From Streptacidiphilus sp. PB12-B1b (GTDB lineage: Bacteria > Actinomycetota > Actinomycetes > Streptomycetales > Streptomycetaceae): a stretch of 64,000 bases of DNA. Both the position numbers and the translations under genes were made by a program. This document shows positions 16,383 to 25,225 of the stretch, piece after piece. The stretch's first letter is position 1, and each line of letters starts with the position of its first letter. The stretch is from NCBI RefSeq assembly GCF_014084125.1, contig NZ_CP048405.1:186001-250000 (forward strand). Direction: 5' to 3'. Under the pieces are notes generated by a model. It saw only the letters and a program-made list of their open reading frames with translations. It had not been told where the DNA came from and did not search any database.

Positions 16383-17915
16383 ATGTTGTCCAGTACGCCC
16401 AGTAAGGAGCTGCGACGGCTCGCTCTCTCGCTGGTGCAGCCCGGCTTCGTCGGCACCGAGGCCCCGGACTGGGTACTGCGACGGATCGGCGAGGGCCTGT
16501 CGTCCGTCGTCCTGTTCGCCCGCAACATCGCCACGCCCGAGCAGGTCGCCCGGCTGACCGCTTCGCTCCGCGCCGAGAACCCCGCCCTGATCATCGCCAT
16601 CGACGAGGAGGCCGGGGACGTCACCCGGATCGAGTCGTGGACCGGCTCCACCCGCCCGGGCAACTACGCGCTCGGCACCGTGGACGACGTCGAGCTGACC
16701 GAGTCCGTCGCCCGCGACCTCGGACGCGAGCTGCACGCCGCCGGGATCACCCTCAACTACGCGCCCAGCGCCGACGTCAACTCCAACCCGCGCAACCCGG
16801 TGATCGGCGTCCGCTCCTTCGGCGCCAGCACCGACCTGGTCTCCCGGCACTCCGCGGCCTGGATCCGCGGCCTGCAGTCGGCCGGAGTGGCGGCCTGCGC
16901 CAAGCACTTCCCCGGCCACGGCGACACCGCCGTCGACTCCCACCTCGGGCTGCCCAGCTACCACGCCGGCATCGAGCAGATCGAGGCCGAGTCGCTGCCG
17001 CCGTTCCGCGCGGCGCTCGCCGCCGGCGTCCGCGCCGTGATGAGCGGGCACCTGCTCGTCCCCGCCTACGACCAGGACAACCCGGCCACCATGAGCCGTC
17101 GCATCCTGGTCGACCTGCTCCGCACCGAGCTGGGTTTCGACGGCCTGGTGGTCACCGACGGCATCGAGATGGGCGCGGTCACCAACCTCTACGGCATCGA
17201 CGGCGCCACCGTCCGGGCCGTCGTCGGCGGCGCGGACGCCATCTGCGTCGGCGGCGAGAGCGCCACCGAGGGCACCGTAAACCTGCTCACCGGCGCCCTG
17301 CTGGACGCCCTGGGCACCGGCGAACTCAGCGAGGAGCGGCTGCGCGACGCCGCCCGGCGGGTCCAGGAGTTCGCCGACTGGTCCATGGGCCGCTCCCGCT
17401 CCACACCCACCGACCGGATCAGCGGCGACATAGGCTTCGTGGCCGCCCGCCGCGCCATCCGGATGACCGACGCCGCCCAGGGGGCGCTCCCGCTGAAGGC
17501 CGCACCGCACGTGGTCGAGCTGGTGCCGACGATGAACCTGGCCATCGGCAAGGAGACACCCTGGGGCGTGGCCACCCCGCTGCGCGAGCGGCTCCCCGGA
17601 ACCACCTTCGTCCGGGTCCACGAGGACGACCTGGCGGCGGCGGGCGGCGCGGAGGCGCCGGTGCTGGAGGAGCTGGCGCTGGGCCCCTCCACCGGACGCC
17701 CGCTGGTCGTGGTGGTCCGCGACGCCGCCCGGCACGGTTGGATGGCCGCCGCCCTCGCCCAACTGCTGCGGGCCCGCCCCGACGCGGTCGTGGTGGAGAT
17801 GGGCCTGCCCGGCACACCCGGCTCCGAGGTGGTCCAGATCGCCACCCACGGCGCCACCACCGCCTCCGGCGTCGCCGCCGCCGAACTCCTGGCCGGAGCC
17901 CCCGACCGAGCCTGA
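16383..17915 (+). CDS. Glycoside hydrolase family 3 beta-N-acetylhexosaminidase (NagZ-like)
   Basis: A 510-residue enzyme. ATG 16383 is used since GGAAGG lies 8 nt upstream. It has the family signature CAKHFPGHGDTAVDSHLGLP, including the DSH acid/base element typical of NagZ-type GH3 enzymes, and a nucleophile region GLVVTDGIEMGAV. A second, C-terminal alpha/beta domain (about 370-510) makes it longer than single-domain NagZ. No signal peptide is visible, so it probably acts in the cytosol on imported GlcNAc oligomers or muropeptides, matching the DasR-like sites upstream. Confidence 0.88.
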   Translation: MLSSTPSKELRRLALSLVQPGFVGTEAPDWVLRRIGEGLSSVVLFARNIATPEQVARLTASLRAENPALIIAIDEEAGDVTRIESWTGSTRPGNYALGTVDDVELTESVARDLGRELHAAGITLNYAPSADVNSNPRNPVIGVRSFGASTDLVSRHSAAWIRGLQSAGVAACAKHFPGHGDTAVDSHLGLPSYHAGIEQIEAESLPPFRAALAAGVRAVMSGHLLVPAYDQDNPATMSRRILVDLLRTELGFDGLVVTDGIEMGAVTNLYGIDGATVRAVVGGADAICVGGESATEGTVNLLTGALLDALGTGELSEERLRDAARRVQEFADWSMGRSRSTPTDRISGDIGFVAARRAIRMTDAAQGALPLKAAPHVVELVPTMNLAIGKETPWGVATPLRERLPGTTFVRVHEDDLAAAGGAEAPVLEELALGPSTGRPLVVVVRDAARHGWMAAALAQLLRARPDAVVVEMGLPGTPGSEVVQIATHGATTASGVAAAELLAGAPDRA

Positions 17916-18069
17916 CCCTCCACCCCAACCCCGCCGCCTGACCCCCCACCAACCCCGCCGTCCCCCGCATGCCCCCCACCCCCGCGCCCCCGGCACCCAC
18001 CCCCGCGGGCGCGGCCCGCGCGACGCCCCCGTCCACGCGTCCGCGCGGGCCCCGGTGCCCCGCCGGTGG

Positions 18070-18906
18070 TCAGGGGGCGCGGAAGTAGGTGGGGAAGGCC
18101 GGTGCGAGTAGCGGGCGGCGGCCCCAGGCGCTGATCCGGCCTCGGCCGATCGCGCCCCACGGCGAGCACCGGCCCAGCGCGATCAGCAGGAAGGTGACCG
18201 GCTCGGTGATGATGGTGCAGTCCGGACGATGCGCCGTCCCCGGCGTCACGGTCAGCGCCCCCGATTCGAAGACCGCGCTGAAGCGCTGACCGCCGCGTAC
18301 CCCGATGGTGTAGCGCGCGTTCAGACCGCCCACCGCCACCGGATCCACCACCCGGGGCATCGCCGCGACCAGGAACGGCAGGCACAGCTCCGCCCGCTGA
18401 CGGCTGATCATATGCGGCCTGCGCAGCGCCCGGGCCAGATCCCACCCATGCCCCAGCATGTGCGTGAGCAGGTACGAGCCCAGGGTCGCCAGGTCCATCT
18501 CCCCCATCGGCGTCCCCAACACCCTGCCCGCGTCGCCCGCGTCGCCCGCGTCGCCGGCTGCCGCCACTGACGCGGACACGAACGCGCGGGCGTGCTCGAC
18601 CACGGCCGCGCCCAGCACCCCGGGCGTCCGCTCCGGGAACCGCGCCAGCGACTCCGCGTTGGCCGCCGCCAAGCCCCCCGGCGTACCGTCCCCGTACGGG
18701 CGCTCGGCCCCCGCCGCCAGGTCCGCCATCAGCTCGTTGGCCAGCGCCAGGTGCGCCGCCGCCTCCCCCAGCGTCCACACGGAGCTGGGGACGCGCACCC
18801 CCGGATCGGCGTCCGCCAGCAGCGCGCCGATGTCCTGCGCCGTCGCCAGGATCAACGCGTGCAACCGCTCGTCGGGTATCCGCAGCTCCGGCGGGGGCGT
18901 GGCCAT
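18070..18906 (-). CDS. Maleylpyruvate isomerase family mycothiol-dependent protein
   Basis: A 278-residue protein from ATG 18906. The N-terminal DinB-like four-helix domain (about 1-165) has the expected helices (VWTLGEAAAHLALANELMADL, and GSYLLTHMLGHGWDLARAL with metal-type histidines). The C-terminal part (about 175-278) resembles a small SCP2-like sterol-carrier domain. Mycothiol-dependent isomerases and transferases of this kind are common in actinobacteria; the substrate is unknown. A 9-bp direct repeat near 18527-18553 encodes GDAGDAGDAG inside a loop. Confidence 0.82.
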   Translation of the reverse strand: MATPPPELRIPDERLHALILATAQDIGALLADADPGVRVPSSVWTLGEAAAHLALANELMADLAAGAERPYGDGTPGGLAAANAESLARFPERTPGVLGAAVVEHARAFVSASVAAAGDAGDAGDAGRVLGTPMGEMDLATLGSYLLTHMLGHGWDLARALRRPHMISRQRAELCLPFLVAAMPRVVDPVAVGGLNARYTIGVRGGQRFSAVFESGALTVTPGTAHRPDCTIITEPVTFLLIALGRCSPWGAIGRGRISAWGRRPLLAPAFPTYFRAP

Positions 18907-19517
18907 GGACGTGAAGCGTGGCCCACCCCGCGCCCCCTGTCCAGAGCCGGCCGAGCCCGCAGGGCGAACGGGTGAACGGATTACCGGCGCGTTAGAAAAT
19001 GCGTGCGCTCGCGGTATGCCTGCCGCGCTACGTACCTGTCAAGGAACTGTCAGGCCGAGGCTCTCGGCGGCCCGGAGTAGGTGGGTTCAGGAAAGAACGG
19101 TCCCTCGACGTCGGCGTGCCCGTACGGCAGCCCTGGTTGTTCGGTCTCCTTCACCCCGGTCGACCACACCTACGCCTACAACGTCCCCGGCGCCATGCTC
19201 ACCCCGAGGACCCGCTCGCCGGGCTGGACGAGATCCCCCGCCAGGTGCGCCGCTCCGGCATCACCATGGTCCGCGGCAACCCGCCGTCGACTCCCGGATC
19301 TTCACCCCCGACCAGGGACTGGATCCGCTGCCGACCTAGCTGATCATCGACGGCATCGTCATCGACCTGTTGACCACCGCGACCGCCCCCGGCCGGGCCG
19401 ACCGGCTCGGCCACGGCGCCTGGAACCGTGTCGTACAGCCCCTGGTCGTCACCACACGTCCGTTGCTCGCGCAGGGGGCACTGGCCGCCGGCAACGTGGC
19501 GGAAGAGCCGTTCCGGC
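18907..19517. other. Gene-poor stretch, possible decayed gene
   Basis: This 611-bp stretch holds no intact gene. Protein-like pieces occur in different plus-strand frames (VDHTYAYNVPGAMLTP near 19160-19205; LAGLDEIPRQVRRSGITMVRG near 19215-19280; then LIIDGIVIDLL after a stop near 19340). Read together they look like a gene broken by frameshifts and a stop codon, perhaps of FAD/NAD oxidoreductase type, but the family cannot be named with confidence. Confidence 0.4.
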
Positions 19518-19949
19518 TCACCCCTTCGGCGGAGCGTCCCGGCGTGCCCGGACCTCGGAGGCGATGCGCTCCGCCACCGCCTGCGCGTCCTCGTGCTCCC
19601 AGAACCGCAGGACCGTCCAGCCCAGTGCGGTCAGATGCTCCGTGGTCTCCAGGTCCCGCGCCATGTTCCGATCGAGTTTGGTGCGCCACCAGGCAGCGTT
19701 GGCCTTCGGGCTGGTGGCATGCTGCGGGCAGCCGTGCCAGAAGCAGCCGTCGAGGAACACGGCCACCCGCGGCCCCTTGAAGGCGATGTCAGCGGTACGC
19801 CGTGCCATTCCCGGCACCGGCACGTGGATCCGGTAGCGCAGTCCCTGCCCGTACAGCTGTCGCCGCACGGCCAGCTCCATGGCCGTGTCCCGCGACACCT
19901 GCCGGGACATCCGTGAGGCAACAGCGGCGGAGGAGGCAGTCGGTGTCAT
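19518..19949 (-). CDS. vsr: Very short patch repair (Vsr) endonuclease
   Basis: A 143-residue nuclease from ATG 19949 (an ATG-rich context makes the start slightly uncertain). It carries the Vsr core: RTADIAF with the catalytic Asp, VAVFLDGCFWHGCPQH with zinc/active-site Cys and His, NAAWWRTKLDRNMARD, and GWTVLRFWEHED. Vsr cuts at T:G mismatches made by deamination of 5-methylcytosine, and normally travels with a cytosine methyltransferase. No such partner is visible nearby. A wrecked second copy lies at about 61.85-62.2 kb. Confidence 0.92.
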   Translation of the reverse strand: MTPTASSAAVASRMSRQVSRDTAMELAVRRQLYGQGLRYRIHVPVPGMARRTADIAFKGPRVAVFLDGCFWHGCPQHATSPKANAAWWRTKLDRNMARDLETTEHLTALGWTVLRFWEHEDAQAVAERIASEVRARRDAPPKG

Positions 19950-20094
19950 GACGCCATGATGCCCAAGCAGCCACGTCGGTCGAAGGGGCGGCCGTCGGAA
20001 GGACACGACTCGCCAGTCTCGGCACCGTCCGAGCCGGATGCCTGCACGGTGGGCAGGTGACCGAGGGGCTCGCCCCACGCCGGCCGGGGTGCCG

Positions 20095-20676
20095 CTAGTG
20101 AAGCTCGGCGGCGGCTGCGCGGAGTTCGTCGAAGGCGGCTCGGGTGAGGGTCGCCAGCCGGCCGGGGTCCTGGTCGCGGGCGGGGTCGGTCCACCGGGCG
20201 TATCCGAGTTTGAAGGCGAGCACGCCGAGTTCCGCGGCCACCTGCGCCGTGGGTTCGGCGACACCCCGTCGCTTGAGGGCGTCGACCATCGCCGTGGCCA
20301 TGCCGACGCTCTTCAAGGCCTGGCGGGTCTGCAACTCCTCGTTGGCCTCGACGGCCGCGTGCAGCAGCGGGCCGAGCTCGCGGTTGAACGAGGTCATCTC
20401 GCCCGAGGCGCGCTCCAGCCCGGCGGCGACGGCCGTCAATGGCGTCGCGTCCTCCGGGGCGCTGTCGATGCCCTCGGCCAGCAGGCGGCTCAGGGCCTCC
20501 TGCCCGGCTGTGAGGATCTCCCGCTTGTCCGCGAAGTGGCGGAAGAACGTGCTGCGCGTGAGTTCCGCGCGCTCGGAGATCTGGGCGACTGTCGTGTCGT
20601 CGTAGCCCTGCTCGGCGAACAGGCTGAGCGCCGCCACGACAAGGCGCTGGCGCGCATCCGGTTTCCATCTGGGCAT
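20095..20676 (-). CDS. TetR family transcriptional regulator
   Basis: A 193-residue regulator from ATG 20676. The N-terminal HTH is clear (RLVVAALSLFAEQGYDDTTVAQISERAELTRSTFFRHFADKREIL, about residues 10-55), with a helical ligand-binding C-terminal domain. It is divergent from the SDR gene at 20761, and the 84-bp gap contains two GATGCGACA-type inverted repeats. It probably represses itself and the neighbouring reductase. The ligand is unknown. Confidence 0.92.
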   Translation of the reverse strand: MPRWKPDARQRLVVAALSLFAEQGYDDTTVAQISERAELTRSTFFRHFADKREILTAGQEALSRLLAEGIDSAPEDATPLTAVAAGLERASGEMTSFNRELGPLLHAAVEANEELQTRQALKSVGMATAMVDALKRRGVAEPTAQVAAELGVLAFKLGYARWTDPARDQDPGRLATLTRAAFDELRAAAAELH

Positions 20677-20691
20677 GCGACCAGCCTAGTC

Positions 20692-20743
20692 GATGCGACA
20701 TGTGTCGCATCACGGTGTACGGTGATGGGACATCAGTCGCATC
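20692..20743. promoter_or_regulatory. Tandem TetR operator candidates
   Basis: Site 1 (20692-20711) has 9-bp perfect arms GATGCGACA / TGTCGCATC with a 2-nt centre. Site 2 (20724-20743) repeats the pattern imperfectly (GATGGGACA ... GTCGCATC). The centres are 32 bp apart. They lie between the TetR regulator and the SDR gene, so binding would control both promoters. Confidence 0.8.
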
Positions 20744-20760
20744 ACGCTTTGGAGCTCGCC

Positions 20761-21642
20761 ATGCGCGTTTTCATCACCGGTGGAACGGGCCTCATCGGCA
20801 CGGCCGTCGTCGCCGAACTGCTCACCGCGGGCCACACGGTCACCGCCCTCGCCCGATCCGACGCCTCCGCGGCGCGCGCCGAAGCCGCCGGCGCCGACGT
20901 ACTCCGGGGCGGGCTCACCGACCTCGCGGCGCTGCGAACCGGCGCGGAGCAGGCCGACGGGGTCATCCACCTCGCCTTCAGCAACGATTTCAGCTCGCCC
21001 GAGGCACTCGCGCGAGGCATCGCCGAGGAGGGCGCCGCGCTGGCGGCGCTCGGCGAGGCCCTCGTCGGCACGGACCGGCCGCTCGTCACCGCCTCGGGCA
21101 CGCCCGCCGTGGCGGGACGCGCGTCGACCGAGGACGACCCGCTGCCGACCGGTGGACCCGTCGGCGGACGCAGCCAGTCCGTGGGCCGCGCGCTCGCACT
21201 CGCCTCGCGCGGCGTGCGCAGTTCGGCGATTCGGTTGCCGCGCACCGTCCACAACCAGGGCCAGGGCGGGTTCGCCGGGCTGCTCACCGAGATCGCCCGC
21301 CGCACCGGCGTCGCCGGCTACCCGGGGGACGGCGCGCAGCGCTGGCCGGCCGTCCACGCGCTCGACGCCGCAGTGTTGTTCCGGCTCGCCCTGGAGAAGG
21401 CCCCGGCCGGGAGCGCGTGGCACGCCGTCGCCGACGAAGGAGACCCGGTGCGCGACATCGCCGCGGTCATCGGGCGCCGGCTCGGCCTTCCCGTCCAGTC
21501 GGTCGCGCAGGAGAGCTTCGGCGCCCTGGGCCCGATCTTCGCGGCCGACCAGCCCGCTTCCAGCGCCCACACCCGGGCCGCCCTCGACTGGAAGCCGACG
21601 CGCCCCTCGCTGCTCGACGACCTGGAGAACATCGAAGCCTGA
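20761..21642 (+). CDS. NAD(P)-dependent epimerase/SDR-type oxidoreductase
   Basis: A 293-residue extended SDR-like protein from ATG 20761. It has the nucleotide-binding GGTGLIG motif at about 7-13, a DVLRGGLTD segment, and VIHLAFSNDFSS after strand 4. The classical YxxxK pair is not obvious, so catalysis may be atypical or the protein may only sense NAD(P). Close relatives are annotated as NAD-dependent epimerase/dehydratases under TetR control. It is divergent from the TetR gene, sharing its operator region. Confidence 0.85.
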   Translation: MRVFITGGTGLIGTAVVAELLTAGHTVTALARSDASAARAEAAGADVLRGGLTDLAALRTGAEQADGVIHLAFSNDFSSPEALARGIAEEGAALAALGEALVGTDRPLVTASGTPAVAGRASTEDDPLPTGGPVGGRSQSVGRALALASRGVRSSAIRLPRTVHNQGQGGFAGLLTEIARRTGVAGYPGDGAQRWPAVHALDAAVLFRLALEKAPAGSAWHAVADEGDPVRDIAAVIGRRLGLPVQSVAQESFGALGPIFAADQPASSAHTRAALDWKPTRPSLLDDLENIEA

Positions 21643-21874
21643 GCGGAGTCATCCGCTTCTCAGGCGCACCGACGCCGGACCGCCCCGGCGCGGGGGTCGC
21701 ACCCGACCGCAACCCCCGCGCCGGTCCCGGCCCGGGAGCGTCGCGGCTCGGGAGCGTCCCGGCTGAGTGGGCCCTGACCTGCGGCGTCCGGGCCGGTAGC
21801 GTGCGGCCTTCGGCGTCCTGCCCCCACCCGCGCCGACCGGACGCGCCCGCCTGCTGCCGGGCGCGTCCACCGCG

Positions 21875-23176
21875 CTAGGCGGTTGCCGGCGTGCCGCCCG
21901 ACCGCAGCGTGAGCATCGTGATCTCGCTCGGCGCGAACACCCGGAAGGGCGGCCCCCAGAAGCCGGTGCCGCGGCTGGTGTAGAGCTGGGTCCGCTCCCC
22001 GTGGCGGCTCAGGCCGTGCACCACCGGCTGGTCGATCCGGACGAGGAAGTTGAACGGCCAGATCTGGCCGCCGTGGGTGTGCCCGGAGATCTGCAGGTCG
22101 ATGCCGGCCGCAGCAGCCTGCGGGACGTACTTGGGCTGGTGGGCGACGAGCAGGACCGGCCGGTCCGGGTCCGTCCCCTCCAGCGCGCCGAGCAGGTTCG
22201 CGCAGTGTCCGGCCAGGCCGGAGGACTCCGCGGTCACGTCGTCCACGCCCGCGAGGACGAGCGCGTCCCCGCCGCGCTCCACCACGACATGGCGGTTGTG
22301 CAGCGGTTCCCAGCCCAGCTCCGCCATGCGGTCCAGCCAGCCCTGGGCCTCGCTGGAGTACTCGTGGTTCCCCGTGACGTAGACCTTGGCCAGCTGTGCC
22401 CGGATCGTCCCGAGCGGCGCGGACTGCTCCCGGCGCTGGACGGGCGTGCCGTCGGCGATGTCGCCGGCGTGGACCACGACGTCCGCGTCGAGCGCGTTGA
22501 CTGCCACGGAAACCCGCGCCGACCAGGCCGCCCGGTCGATCGGCCCGTAGTGGGTGTCCGCCAGCACGACGACGCGGGTGCCGTCCAGGCCGCCGCCGAG
22601 ACGCGGGATGTGCACGTCCAGGCGCTTCACCCGGGGCACGCGCATGGCCTCGTAGTGCCCCCAGGCCAGCAGCCCGGCCGAGACCGCGGCGACGGCCACG
22701 GCGACGATCCTGGCCCGGTCGGTGCCGCCGACGCCGAGCCCGATCAGCACGAGGTGCGCCAGGCCGCCCAGCAGCGACCAGGTGAACAGCACCCAGACCA
22801 CCCCGAGGCTGGTGTCCGCGACCCGAGCGGCCCGGTCGGACCGCCGCGCCCCGTGCCCCGCGACCATCAGGAAGGGGAAGCCGACCAGCCACGCGGCGAA
22901 GACGACGGTACCGGCCAGGAAGACCGGGAACGGCCAGTCGGCGCCGGAGCCGAACAGCGTCCACCAGGGCGGCAGGCACAGGATCAGCAGGACGAGGACC
23001 ATTACGGCCAGCCGTCGACGCATCGATCGCCGGGGCCGCGCGCCCCCACCCGGGTTCTCGGCGCGCGGTCCGGCAGCCGTCCCGGCCCCGGGCCGGGCGA
23101 CGGCCACGACGGTCTCCGCCCCCTCAAGGTCCGATCGAACGCCTGACTCCGACCCGATGGATGTGCTGTCGCTCAC
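21875..23176 (-). CDS. Membrane metallophosphoesterase
   Basis: A 433-residue protein. GTG 23176 is preferred because AGGGG lies 8 nt upstream. After a basic cytoplasmic tail there are four TM helices (about 52-75, 80-105, 125-150, 155-175), then a calcineurin-like phosphoesterase domain: VVLADTHYGP, VVVHAGDIAD, VYVTGNHEYSS, VLLVAHQP and SGHTHGGQ, giving the full set of metal ligands. It belongs to the YkuE/YaeI-like group of phosphoesterases with TM helices. The catalytic side is probably extracytoplasmic; substrate unknown. Confidence 0.88.
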   Translation of the reverse strand: MSDSTSIGSESGVRSDLEGAETVVAVARPGAGTAAGPRAENPGGGARPRRSMRRRLAVMVLVLLILCLPPWWTLFGSGADWPFPVFLAGTVVFAAWLVGFPFLMVAGHGARRSDRAARVADTSLGVVWVLFTWSLLGGLAHLVLIGLGVGGTDRARIVAVAVAAVSAGLLAWGHYEAMRVPRVKRLDVHIPRLGGGLDGTRVVVLADTHYGPIDRAAWSARVSVAVNALDADVVVHAGDIADGTPVQRREQSAPLGTIRAQLAKVYVTGNHEYSSEAQGWLDRMAELGWEPLHNRHVVVERGGDALVLAGVDDVTAESSGLAGHCANLLGALEGTDPDRPVLLVAHQPKYVPQAAAAGIDLQISGHTHGGQIWPFNFLVRIDQPVVHGLSRHGERTQLYTSRGTGFWGPPFRVFAPSEITMLTLRSGGTPATA

Positions 23177-23733
23177 TGCGCTGCCCCTCACGTCCGCTGA
23201 CCCCCATCATCCGGCACGCGGAGCCCATGGGCACCGCCCACTCCCGCAGAGCCTCCGCGACCGCGTGACCGCCACCCGCCGTCCGCCGCCGCGCCGACAG
23301 CGAGGAACGGCAACCCCCTCATCGGCATCCCGCCCGGCCGGGACGATCCTGCTGGCCGTCCCCCGGTCGCCGTCCCCGACACGCACGACGGACGGCGGAC
23401 GGTGGACGGCGGAAGACGAACGACAGACGACGCGCGACGGACGCGAAGCCGTCCGGCGTGACTCCCGAACCCGAACGCCGTAGGCACGATGCTCCCGCCC
23501 CGAGGGGCCCGCCTCAGCGACCCGGCGAATGCGACGCCCGGGCGGCCCAGCACCGGAAGCCGTCCAGGCCGTCGGGCCGAGGGCACCGCGTACCACCAAC
23601 CATCGTCCAACGATCCGTCCCGGCTTCCTGGGCGCGCGCTTCGACGGCATGATCAGCGACAACAAGGACTGAGCTCGATCCGCCCGCCTGTGCCCGGCTG
23701 CTGCTGCGGCCGGGCCCCGACGAGAGAACACCC
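23177..23733. other. Intergenic, nothing recognisable
   Basis: This 557-bp gap contains only low-quality open frames on both strands, and base composition at codon positions is not gene-like. It is divergent, so promoters for the metallophosphoesterase and the 23734 gene should lie here. A run of GACGGACGGCGGACGG-like direct repeats occurs near 23387-23412. Confidence 0.5.
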
Positions 23734-24477
23734 GTGCACCCCTACGACCCTCCTGGCCTCCCCGGCAGTGCCCGGCGCCCCATCGGTGGCAGCCACCAAC
23801 CCGCCCATCCGGCCCCGCCGCCGTTCCCCGTGATGACCCCTCAGGACTGGGGTTTCCTGTGCGGCCTGCTGGCGACCAAGACTCCGCAGGAGCTCGCCGC
23901 CCGCCCGTTCGTGCCGACGGCGGCCAAGCTGAGCCAGGGTGAACAGGCACTGCTCACCGCGCCCGCCCAGCGGCACACCTGGAAGCCCACGTCGGCACCC
24001 CAGTACCAGCGCCACAACCTGTCCGCCCGGGGCTCCGTGCCGTTCCTGCTCGCTGCCCACGCCGTCAACGAGGGCATCAACGCGATCAACAAGTCCCGCG
24101 CCCAGTCCAAGGCGCAGGGCCAGTGGATCGTCGAGTCGTCCGGGACGCTCACCGTCACCACCCACGGCGTGCACTACCTGCACCCCGAGACCTGGGCGAC
24201 GATCCACTGGACCAACTCGGAGATGTGCGAACTTCCGGCCCCCGACGTGTACGAGGTCCACTTCCGCACCGGCCAGAGCGGCAACCGGCTCGGCCTGCGG
24301 CTGCGTACGATCTGGGCGCCCCTGCTGTTCGCCATGACCGCGTTCGCCTCCCACCCCGGCCACCCCCGCCTGCACGACCGGTCATGGGTGCCCCCGCAGG
24401 TCGCCCACCTGTACCCCGAGGTGTCGGCCGACCTCGCCCGCCGGGCCGCCCAGCGCGCCCGAGGCGAACACCCCTGA
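23734..24477 (+). CDS. Conserved hypothetical actinobacterial protein
   Basis: A 247-residue protein from GTG 23734. A Pro-rich N-terminus (about 1-33) precedes a globular part with WGFLCGLLATKTPQELAARPF and a beta-rich centre (GQWIVESSGTLTVTTHGVHYLHPETWATIHW) that reads like a PH-type or signal-integration beta-barrel. I see no signal peptide, strong TM or catalytic motif. It sits just upstream of the accessory block. Function unknown. Confidence 0.6.
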   Translation: MHPYDPPGLPGSARRPIGGSHQPAHPAPPPFPVMTPQDWGFLCGLLATKTPQELAARPFVPTAAKLSQGEQALLTAPAQRHTWKPTSAPQYQRHNLSARGSVPFLLAAHAVNEGINAINKSRAQSKAQGQWIVESSGTLTVTTHGVHYLHPETWATIHWTNSEMCELPAPDVYEVHFRTGQSGNRLGLRLRTIWAPLLFAMTAFASHPGHPRLHDRSWVPPQVAHLYPEVSADLARRAAQRARGEHP

Positions 24478-24730
24478 CCACGCCACCCCGCCCCGCCCCC
24501 AGCGGCCTCCGCCCCACCGGCCGGAGGCCGCACCGCGTCCCGCTCAACGCACGCTCCCGGCGTCCAGACCCCGTGTTCCGTTCGGGACGGGGGGTCGCGC
24601 TGCCCGCGTGGCGGCGCCCGCTCGGGTGTCCGCGCGACACGCTGTTGCCGGTCCGGTTCGCGGATATCCTGCGGAAGAGAACTGACTTGCCGCAAGCCGG
24701 AGTTGACGGTTTCGCACTAGGGGGGGTTCG

Positions 24731-25225
24731 GTGTCGGACGAGCGCGCGATCGAGACTGCCTGGCACATCCACGACTACCTGAACGATCTCACGAGCAAGA
24801 TCGACGCCAAGGCGTCCTTCGCGTTGGCGCTGGAGTCGGGTGCGTTGGGCGGTGTGGCGGCCCTGTCGGGGAGCGGTCACCGTCTCGGGCATCTCGTGGG
24901 GTGGCCGGCCCAGGCGCTGTTCTGGTGCGGGGTGGCGGCTCTCGGGCTGGGCGCGCTGGCCGCGGTACTGGTGGTGGTCCCGCGAGGCGGGGACGGGCGC
25001 GACCGTACCGCGCCGAGGGGCTGGATCTACTACGGTGATCTGCGCCATTGGACGCCGGAGGAGGTGACCGTGCGCCTCGGCAACAGCGACGCGCTGCCCG
25101 CGCTGAGTCGGCAACTGGTCGCGCTGAGCCGGATCGCGTGGATCAAGGACCGGGGCGTGCGGCACTCCCTGGCCCTGGCGTGTCTCGGCGTCGCCCTGAT
25201 CACGCTGGCAGGGGTGCTGGGATGA
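24731..25225 (+). CDS. Pycsar-effector-like three-TM protein (DUF5706/PycTM type)
   Basis: A 164-residue membrane protein from GTG 24731, behind a G-rich ribosome binding site. The layout is an N-terminal amphipathic helix (WHIHDYLNDLTSKIDAKAS), TM1 about 28-46, TM2 about 58-83, a cytoplasmic segment (WIYYGDLRHWTPEEV...LSRQLVALSRIAWIKDRG) and TM3 about 145-163. This 'D-x-KA...YFGD...LS-x-IA-x-K' arrangement matches my memory of the Pycsar TM effector domain, which disrupts membranes on binding cyclic pyrimidine nucleotides. Its stop overlaps the next gene (ATGA), which encodes a CRP-type sensor. Ligand and toxicity are inferred. Confidence 0.7.
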   Translation: MSDERAIETAWHIHDYLNDLTSKIDAKASFALALESGALGGVAALSGSGHRLGHLVGWPAQALFWCGVAALGLGALAAVLVVVPRGGDGRDRTAPRGWIYYGDLRHWTPEEVTVRLGNSDALPALSRQLVALSRIAWIKDRGVRHSLALACLGVALITLAGVLG

